Source of the DNA: JBFMGD01 sp040751775
GTDB lineage: Bacteria > Bacillota > Dethiobacteria > DTU022
Reading direction: 5' to 3'
Length of the DNA stretch: 26,467 bases
Assembly (NCBI GenBank): GCA_040751775.1
Contig: JBFMGD010000041.1
Span: 1 to 26,467 of the forward strand
Shown: piece by piece, positions 7,555-12,754 of the stretch
Position numbering within the stretch: the first letter of the stretch is position 1
Layout of the letters: each line of letters begins with the position of its first letter
Notes under the pieces: generated by a model
Databases searched by the model: none
Told to the model about the DNA's origin: nothing
The model's input: only the letters and a program-made list of their open reading frames with translations
Position numbers and translations under genes: made by a program

Positions 7555-7606
7555 CCTCCTTTGAGCTTCACTGGGCAAGACCCGCTAAAACCTATTGTTT
7601 ATTATA
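7555..7606 (-). promoter_or_regulatory. -10 box and strong SD of the basic peptide gene
   Basis: TATAAT on the minus strand at 7601-7606 is a perfect -10; no convincing -35 is seen. AAAGGAGG at 7555-7562 fixes the start at the CTG at 7546, 8 nt away. Confidence 0.5.
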
Positions 7607-7767
7607 GCACCGGTTAAACCAGAAAAAAAGAGCAGTGATCCAATAATCCAGGCTGAACCGGCTTAATAATTTCGCTTTGCAACCTGCCTTTTCCTGCCTG
7701 AACGGCAAAAAAATGCACACATAGAGCGCCGCACGCCCGACAGGCCCTCGCTGGAGGCAGGCTGAGC

Positions 7768-8433
7768 TTATAATCCATTCCTTGGGCAACCGCCGAGATC
7801 GGCCAGATCAGCGCGGCTTATTGGATCCCGCCAGCTGTAATGGCCGTCTTCCCAGGGATCCCCTTCCACCAAAACCACCACGGCATCCACGGTGGGAAAC
7901 TGGGTGGCGGTTAATACAATCGACTGGATAAATACGGCAGCAGATGTGATTCCCCCGCCGCTTTCCAGAAGCGCTTCCCCGGAAAGGTCAATCAGCGCCA
8001 GGCCGCCTTGTAACTCGAGATTCAAAATACGCACGGACTGAGGCAGGGTAGCCGTCAATCCCGCTTCCGAGGGTAACGGCCCGCGGATCAACTCCTGCAG
8101 CGCCAGTTTCAGGACTCCTTCGGTAAATGGCAGGGTTCTCTGAACCGGCGCCACCAACCCGTATGCGCCTGGTTGGCCGCTCTGCACCGCCGCCTGATCG
8201 GCAAAAAAGAGCTGCAGTACTACTGGCGGTTCTGAATCGGGCGCGTGTTTTTGGGGCTGCGCCAAACCGTCCGGCAGCATCGCTTTGACCGGCCGGCTTT
8301 TCTCTCGCGCCCGGTCCGCCGGTTGAGGCAGTGTCGCCGGAGTTGACCCGGCGAAAAGCATGTAAAGCGATCCAGCCGCCACCAGTATAATTAGAGCCAC
8401 AATGACCCGCGCAACCCAACACCGTTTAACCAA
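7768..8433 (-). CDS. GerMN-domain membrane protein
   Basis: A 221-residue protein with one N-terminal membrane helix (about 8-27), a Pro/Lys-rich linker, and a GerMN domain (about 70-190). The domain shows the recognisable core: FFADQ near the start, then LKLALQELIRGP, LNLELQGGLALIDLS and FIQSIVLTATQFPTVDAVVVLVEG. GerMN domains occur in spore germination and sporulation proteins such as GerM and in lipoproteins like LpqB; they are thought to bind or remodel wall or partner proteins, without a settled activity. The start is TTG at 8433 with GGAGAGG ten bases upstream; other nearby start codons are out of frame. No lipobox Cys is seen. It stands alone, followed by the basic peptide gene. Domain call good, role uncertain. 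Confidence 0.85.
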   Translation of the reverse strand: MVKRCWVARVIVALIILVAAGSLYMLFAGSTPATLPQPADRAREKSRPVKAMLPDGLAQPQKHAPDSEPPVVLQLFFADQAAVQSGQPGAYGLVAPVQRTLPFTEGVLKLALQELIRGPLPSEAGLTATLPQSVRILNLELQGGLALIDLSGEALLESGGGITSAAVFIQSIVLTATQFPTVDAVVVLVEGDPWEDGHYSWRDPISRADLADLGGCPRNGL

Positions 8434-8538
8434 GATTGCACATCCTCTCCAAAGGCAACATTTGCTATGACTATTATTGCCATTTGCAGATAATTTCTCT
8501 CTGTTGCATGATCAGAGAAGGTTATTGTAAACAGCAGC

Positions 8539-8562
8539 GGGGACACGGCGCGCCGTGTCCCC
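8539..8562. repeat. 24-bp perfect palindrome (GGGGACAC/GTGTCCCC family)
   Basis: A perfect palindrome with half-site GGGGACACGGCG, lying between the M29 peptidase stop and the GerMN start. It shares its arms with the element at 24131-24174 and resembles that at 14785-14816. There is no T-run, so it is more REP-like than a terminator. Confidence 0.75.
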
Positions 8563-8602
8563 AAATAGCCAGTCCTGGAGAATTATGGATCAGCGATTCT
8601 AA

Positions 8603-9673
8603 TTACAGTTTAAACTTACCGCCTTCCTGAACAGCCCTGCCATCCAAAGAGATTGATCCGCCCTGCCGTAAATCCTTAATCATATCCCAGTGAATTGCCG
8701 AACGGTTTATGCCGCCCGCTTCCGGGTAGGCGTTGCCGAGCGCCAGGTGCACGGTGCCGCCGATTTTCTCATCAAACAAAATGTCTTTGGAAAAACGCTG
8801 GATTTCGTAATTAACCCCGATGCCGAACTCCCCGATCCGCCTGGCCCCGTCGTCCGTTTGCAGCACTTTCTCGAGCAGATCTTGGTTTTTTTCAGCGGTA
8901 GCCTTGACCACTGCGCCCTGCTTGAATTCAAGGTAGACATTGTTTACTTCCCGGCCGTAGTAAATCGCCGGAAAATCGTATGTAATGAAACCTTCGGCGG
9001 AATCTTCCACCGGGGCGTAGAAGACTTCACCGTCGGGCATATTATACGAACCGTCGCACTTGATCCCGGCACGCCCGGCAATACTGAAGCGAAGATCCGT
9101 GGCCGGCCCTTGCAGCCTCACCTCGCCGGCGGCGTCAAAAACCGTTTTGATATTATCCTGAAAACGCGAGTGCTCCAGCCAGTCGATATTGGTGGCTCCA
9201 AATACAAAATCTTCGTATTCAAAAAGAGACATCTCCGCCTCCTGGGCCAGGGCCTGGGTGGGGTAATTGCATACTACCCAGCGCACCTTGCCGGATTGGA
9301 CCCAATCCATGATCGGCCGGGTGGTTTTCGAACGGCGGGTCATACGGGCCGGATCAATCCCGGACAGCTCTCTCATATTTCCAGGCGCCCGGATGGTGAT
9401 CAAAGCTTGCGCCTGCTGATACTCCATCTCCTCGATTTCAAGCAGGGTATCAAGCTGTTGGTCGCTCGCCGTTTGATAATAAACAGGCTGCAGAGTGGAA
9501 AAGGTGAGCTTCAGGCGCGGAAAAGCGCCCAGTGCAAGCACCTTCCGGTAGACCGCCTCCACCAGCGGTTGCCCCAGCTCCGTGGAGACGATCAGGACTG
9601 TTTCCCCCGGCTGCACGCTCGTGGAATGATGGACCAATATTTCAGCCAGATGGTCAATGCGCGGATCCGGCAA
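8603..9673 (-). CDS. M29-family metalloaminopeptidase (AmpS/thermophilic aminopeptidase type)
   Basis: A cytosolic two-metal exopeptidase that removes N-terminal residues from peptides. At 356 residues it belongs to the shorter end of the M29 family (about 370-410 usual). Likely metal ligands are all present: Glu216 in NMPDGE, Glu282 in IGEFGIG, His309 in GTVHLALG, Tyr316, and His328/Asp330 in AIHWDMI. The start is TTG at 9673 with AGAGGAAG at 9681-9688, 7 nt away. It is monocistronic and divergent from the gene at 9901. The nearby Opp peptide transporter could feed it with substrate, but that link is only functional inference. Family identification is secure. Confidence 0.93.
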   Translation of the reverse strand: MPDPRIDHLAEILVHHSTSVQPGETVLIVSTELGQPLVEAVYRKVLALGAFPRLKLTFSTLQPVYYQTASDQQLDTLLEIEEMEYQQAQALITIRAPGNMRELSGIDPARMTRRSKTTRPIMDWVQSGKVRWVVCNYPTQALAQEAEMSLFEYEDFVFGATNIDWLEHSRFQDNIKTVFDAAGEVRLQGPATDLRFSIAGRAGIKCDGSYNMPDGEVFYAPVEDSAEGFITYDFPAIYYGREVNNVYLEFKQGAVVKATAEKNQDLLEKVLQTDDGARRIGEFGIGVNYEIQRFSKDILFDEKIGGTVHLALGNAYPEAGGINRSAIHWDMIKDLRQGGSISLDGRAVQEGGKFKL

Positions 9674-9756
9674 AAGATCACTTCCTCTATCTATAATGTT
9701 GCCCCTCAGCCTTGAGATATTCTGTTCTCAACCGGCAATCCCCTGCCGAAAACGAC

Positions 9757-9799
9757 TTTTTTGAGAAAAACTACATTTTTTGTTATCTTTCTCAAAAAA
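9757..9799. repeat. AT-rich 12-bp inverted repeat between divergent genes
   Basis: TTTTTTGAGAAA (9757-9768) and TTTCTCAAAAAA (9788-9799) are perfect inverted repeats around a 19-nt centre, about 100 nt upstream of the ATA-start gene and about 85 nt upstream of the M29 peptidase. A possible plus-strand promoter overlaps it: TTGTTA (9780-9785), 17 nt, TATGTT (9803-9808). Operator or promoter architecture is likely; the binding protein is unknown. Confidence 0.5.
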
Positions 9800-9884
9800 A
9801 ATTATGTTATATACAAGGAGAAATGACCTCATTCGTAGAACCTTAAAGCAATATTCTAACAAAATTAATTAACCGTTACGCAGG

Positions 9885-9892
9885 AAAGGAGG
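9885..9892 (+). promoter_or_regulatory. Shine-Dalgarno site deciding an ATA start
   Basis: AAAGGAGG ends 8 nt before the ATA codon at 9901. The next in-frame conventional start (GTG at 9967) has no comparable SD. Confidence 0.6.
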
Positions 9893-9900
9893 GTAACAAG

Positions 9901-10560
9901 ATAGCAGGCAAGGTCGACCTCGCGGCTAAAGAAGCGGCTAAAGAAATTGAAGCAATTATCGGCCAGGTGCAAGGTGTCATCTCCGGGCGGGTCGTCTCCA
10001 GCGGCGGCGAAATCGTCGAGATTCACGTCCTGGCCGATCATACCCGTTCACCGAAGCAAGTCGTGCGCGATATCGAGTCCGCGGTGCTGGTCAAGCTCGG
10101 CAACGCGCTGGATCACAAGCGGATCAGCGTGGCCCAGCTCGGGGACGCGGACAAGCAGCCGGCTGTTCTGGGTCCCCGGCTGCTGCTGCAGCGGATCGAT
10201 TACTCCACGGGCAACGGCGAGATCAACGTCAAGATCACCGTAACCATCGAAGGGGAGCCCTACACGGCCACGATCGCGGGGTTGAATGCCAAGCAGCACC
10301 GGCTGCGCCTGGCGGCCGAGGCGACGCTGAGCGCGGTGGCGCAGTACCTCGGCGCGAGCGCCAAATTTGTGACCATCGACGTGCAGAAACTGGTCATGGC
10401 CGGGCAGGAAGCGATCATCGTGCTCGTCTCGCTGAACTATGACCACGCCGAAGAGGAGCTGCTCGGCGCCGCCCTCAATAAAGGCGACGACCTGGAGGCA
10501 ACGGCGCGCGCCACCCTGGACGCGGTCAACCGGAGGCTGATCGTTTTTCGAAGCAATTAA
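9901..10560 (+). CDS. conserved uncharacterised two-domain cytoplasmic protein (ATA start)
   Basis: A 219-residue soluble protein if begun at ATA 9901, or 197 if begun at GTG 9967. The first half carries EIVEIHVLADHTRSPKQVVRDIES and then HKRISVAQLGD. I recall this pattern from hypothetical proteins of Firmicutes and Actinobacteria, but know no function. The second half (about 95-219) is an alpha/beta domain ending in VLVSLNYDHAEEELLG and ARATLDAVNRRL. No membrane segment or catalytic motif stands out. The ATA start is chosen because AAAGGAGG lies 8 nt upstream and because the 22 extra residues (Ala/Lys/Glu-rich helix) have coding character. It leads the plus-strand run to the HD-GYP, DUF5317 and molybdenum genes, but an attenuator-like region follows it. 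Confidence 0.75.
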   Translation: MAGKVDLAAKEAAKEIEAIIGQVQGVISGRVVSSGGEIVEIHVLADHTRSPKQVVRDIESAVLVKLGNALDHKRISVAQLGDADKQPAVLGPRLLLQRIDYSTGNGEINVKITVTIEGEPYTATIAGLNAKQHRLRLAAEATLSAVAQYLGASAKFVTIDVQKLVMAGQEAIIVLVSLNYDHAEEELLGAALNKGDDLEATARATLDAVNRRLIVFRSN

Positions 10561-10622
10561 ACCTTGAAGCCGGCAGCAACAGTGTAACGATAACTATATT
10601 CATTGTGCATAAACCGAGCGGA

Positions 10623-10662
10623 GCGGTACCGGCGGGCTTAGCGGATCCCGCTGAGAAACCGC
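10623..10662 (+). promoter_or_regulatory. compact structured leader upstream of the small ORF
   Basis: GCGGT (10623-10627) pairs with ACCGC (10658-10662), enclosing a second stem CTTAGCGG/CCGCTGAG (10637-10644 with 10648-10655, 3-nt loop, one wobble). The outer stem ends next to the SD AAGGAGGA (10663-10670) of the tiny ORF. I checked it from memory against common riboswitch consensus sequences and recognise none. Confidence 0.4.
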
Positions 10663-10676
10663 AAGGAGGAAACAAC

Positions 10677-10754
10677 GTGAAGGCTACTGTCGCGAAGATC
10701 CTCATCGCCCTGGCAGCTTTGGTGCTGGCCGGCGGTGCTCAAATGAGATGGTAA
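10677..10754 (+). CDS. 25-residue hydrophobic peptide
   Basis: A small ORF that begins GTG with AAGGAGGA six bases ahead (10663-10670) and ends TAA. The peptide starts MKATVAKILIALAAL, is one hydrophobic helix, and ends GGAQMRW. It could be a single-span membrane micropeptide or a regulatory leader peptide: its 3' part overlaps one arm of the terminator structure that precedes the HD-GYP gene. The excellent SD is the main evidence for translation. I do not recognise the family. Confidence 0.55.
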   Translation: MKATVAKILIALAALVLAGGAQMRW

Positions 10755-10806
10755 AGTAACATGCTGCCGGCTTCTTTTTGTGATTAAGGGAAGGTGTCCC
10801 GAGCAC

Positions 10807-12126
10807 ATGGAAAAAATACCACTTAAAGCTAAAATCTATATCGCTATCCTTATCGGACTAGCCTTGGGAACAAGTTGGTTTATATATATTCAACCCGATT
10901 TAAAAAGTGTCGATTTATTATCGCTTGTTGTATTTTTAATTGTGATTATACTTTTTGAATCATTTCCAGTACACTTGCCGCGCGGGGGAATGATCACAGT
11001 CAGCTTCGCACCCGTATTTGCGGCAATATTATTGTTCGAGCCTATATTTATTATCGCATTGGGATTATTAAATGAATTGCTGTATGTAAGAAAAGACAAA
11101 ACTACACCCAAGGCTCTTTTCAACGCTTCACAATTGACTATATCGGTCGGTCTAGCCTCAGTATTCTATCATTATTTAAATCCTACAGGATTAACTATCT
11201 CATGGCAATTTTTTTTGGCAGCATTGGGAAGTCTATTTGTTTATTTTTTTCTAAATTGGTCTTTTGTAACATTAATACTATCCTTTATACAAAATTTTAA
11301 CTTTTTTTCATTATGGATTATCAACGTAAAATGGGCTATTCCCGGCTTCTTCTGCATGGCGCCCCTCGGCATCCTGATTGCCTTTATCTATACGAATATC
11401 GGTTTCTGGGGCCTTGTCCTCTTCGTTGTACCGCTATTCCTGGCCCGTTATTCTTTTCAATCTTATATCAATACCCGCCAGAGTTTTCTCGACACCATCG
11501 AGAGCCTCTCCAGGGCGATCGACGCCAAGGACCGGTATACCCGCGGCCATTCCAGCCGGGTGGCGGAATACGCCGTAGCCCTGGCCCGGGAGCTGAAGTG
11601 GCCCGAAGACAGGGTGGAGATGCTCAAGTATATTGCCCTGATCCACGACGTGGGCAAGATCGCCATCCCGGAGGGCATCCTCAAGAAAACGGGCAGCCTG
11701 ACCGAGGCGGAATTCAACGAGATGAAAAACCACAGCTGCATCGGCGCCGAGGTGATCAGGAACAACAATTTCTTTGCCGGCGGCGCGGATATGATCAGGC
11801 ATCACCACGAACGCTGGGACGGGGCCGGCTACCCGGACGGCTTACGCGGCGAGGCGATCCCGGAGGGCGCGCGGATCCTGGCCGTGGCCGACGCCTATGA
11901 CGCCATGACCAGCGATAGGCCCTACCGCAAGGCGCTGACTCCCCAGACCGCTTTGCAGGAGATCCGCGAAGGGGCCGGCTCCCAGTTCGACCCGCGCATG
12001 GCGGAGGCCTTCACCCGGGCCTACCAAAAACTCAACTTTTCCGCCAAAACTTCTACTGAAGAAGAAGCGCCGCTCTATGGCGAACTGGCCGCTGTATCCC
12101 TGCTCAAGGATCCCCCCGGTAAGTGA
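10807..12126 (+). CDS. membrane HD-GYP domain protein (putative c-di-GMP phosphodiesterase)
   Basis: HD-GYP proteins hydrolyse cyclic di-GMP or related dinucleotides at a metal centre. Residues 1-220 (from ATG 10807) form a 7-8-helix membrane sensor domain that I cannot assign to a named family. Residues 228-405 are the HD-GYP domain with HSSR, His280-Asp281 in LIHDVGKIAIP, and the intact HHHERWDGAGYP (332-343), so the enzyme should be active. An in-frame GTG at 10780 would add nine residues; neither start has a well-spaced SD. Base composition changes sharply inside the gene: 11161-11280 is about 27% GC, 11281-11340 about 23%, 11341-11400 about 55% and 11521-11580 about 68%. The gene therefore looks mosaic, with the junction near residue 177, inside the membrane domain. 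It lies upstream of DUF5317. Confidence 0.93.
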   Translation: MEKIPLKAKIYIAILIGLALGTSWFIYIQPDLKSVDLLSLVVFLIVIILFESFPVHLPRGGMITVSFAPVFAAILLFEPIFIIALGLLNELLYVRKDKTTPKALFNASQLTISVGLASVFYHYLNPTGLTISWQFFLAALGSLFVYFFLNWSFVTLILSFIQNFNFFSLWIINVKWAIPGFFCMAPLGILIAFIYTNIGFWGLVLFVVPLFLARYSFQSYINTRQSFLDTIESLSRAIDAKDRYTRGHSSRVAEYAVALARELKWPEDRVEMLKYIALIHDVGKIAIPEGILKKTGSLTEAEFNEMKNHSCIGAEVIRNNNFFAGGADMIRHHHERWDGAGYPDGLRGEAIPEGARILAVADAYDAMTSDRPYRKALTPQTALQEIREGAGSQFDPRMAEAFTRAYQKLNFSAKTSTEEEAPLYGELAAVSLLKDPPGK

Positions 12127-12201
12127 TCCGTCAATTAGTTAACACCGCACAGGATAACCGCCATCTGCCGCGAATATGAAATAGTAAGAGGAGGGTACGC
12201 C

Positions 12202-12753
12202 GTGCTTTTTGAAGGGGTAATATCCGGTCTAATCATCGGCCTGCTGCGGGGCGGCAAGCTGCTTAACCTGGAGCGCGCCCAGCCGCGCGGGCTCTACCTG
12301 GCAATTATCTCTTTCCTGATCCAGTTGGCGCTCTGGGTCGGATTTTTCTGGGGAGGCGACTTTTTCGGCGCGGCCAAGCCCGTGCTACACCTGATTTCTT
12401 ACCTGCCCCTGCTCTGGTTCGGCTACCTGAACCGCCGCAGCCTGGGGCTGCTAACCATCGGGATCGGCATGCTGCTGAACCTGGCGGCGATCGCCGCCAA
12501 CGGCGGCTATATGCCCGCTGATTCAAACAAACTGGATCCCGCTTACCGGCAAGAGCTGGCAGAGGGAAGCTACAGCCCCTTTCACCGCGCGATCACGCGC
12601 GAAACCCGCCTCTACCCGCTGACGGATATAATCCGCCTGCCCTACGGGAAACACAAGCTGATCAGTATCGGCGACATCATGATCACCGCCGGGCTGATCT
12701 ATTTTATCCAGCACGGCATGGGCCTGAAGAAGAAAGATGAAGCGGGTGAATAA
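12202..12753 (+). CDS. DUF5317 family membrane protein
   Basis: A 183-residue protein with about four hydrophobic segments (about 5-17, 30-50, 62-100, 150-170). Features typical of DUF5317 are the N-terminal GLLRGGKLLNLE, the central NGGYMP, and the late SIGDIMITAG. No function is established for the family. The start is GTG at 12202 with GAGGAGGG at 12188-12195, 6 nt away. It follows the HD-GYP gene by 75 nt, and its stop is 1 nt before the start of the molybdenum enzyme gene. Co-transcription with both is likely. From memory DUF5317 genes often neighbour HD-GYP genes in Firmicutes, so a sensory or membrane partner role is possible. Confidence 0.85.
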   Translation: MLFEGVISGLIIGLLRGGKLLNLERAQPRGLYLAIISFLIQLALWVGFFWGGDFFGAAKPVLHLISYLPLLWFGYLNRRSLGLLTIGIGMLLNLAAIAANGGYMPADSNKLDPAYRQELAEGSYSPFHRAITRETRLYPLTDIIRLPYGKHKLISIGDIMITAGLIYFIQHGMGLKKKDEAGE

Positions 12754-12754
12754 T

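Larger units (their letters stand above)
10566..10779 (+). terminator. attenuator-like terminator with two alternative partners around a small ORF
   Basis: TGCTGCCGGCTTC (10762-10774) is followed by TTTTT, like the 3' arm of an intrinsic terminator. It can pair locally with GCCGGCGGTG (10728-10737; about 10 bp with wobbles, 24-nt loop). It is also perfectly complementary over 13 bp to GAAGCCGGCAGCA (10566-10578), 183 nt upstream. The local arm lies inside the 25-codon ORF, so translation could decide between structures ahead of the HD-GYP gene. Pairings are seen in sequence; regulation is inferred. Confidence 0.55.

Noticed and set aside
7592..7789. 65-residue ORF on the minus strand
   Set aside because: No SD or family features; overlaps the GerMN end and the promoter region of the basic peptide gene.
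8436..8630. 64-residue plus-strand ORF
   Set aside because: Runs through the 24-bp palindrome and into the M29 gene; no SD and low-complexity sequence.
8690..9715. 341-codon plus-strand ORF opposite the M29 peptidase
   Set aside because: Antisense frame to a gene with all metal ligands conserved; no recognisable protein features.
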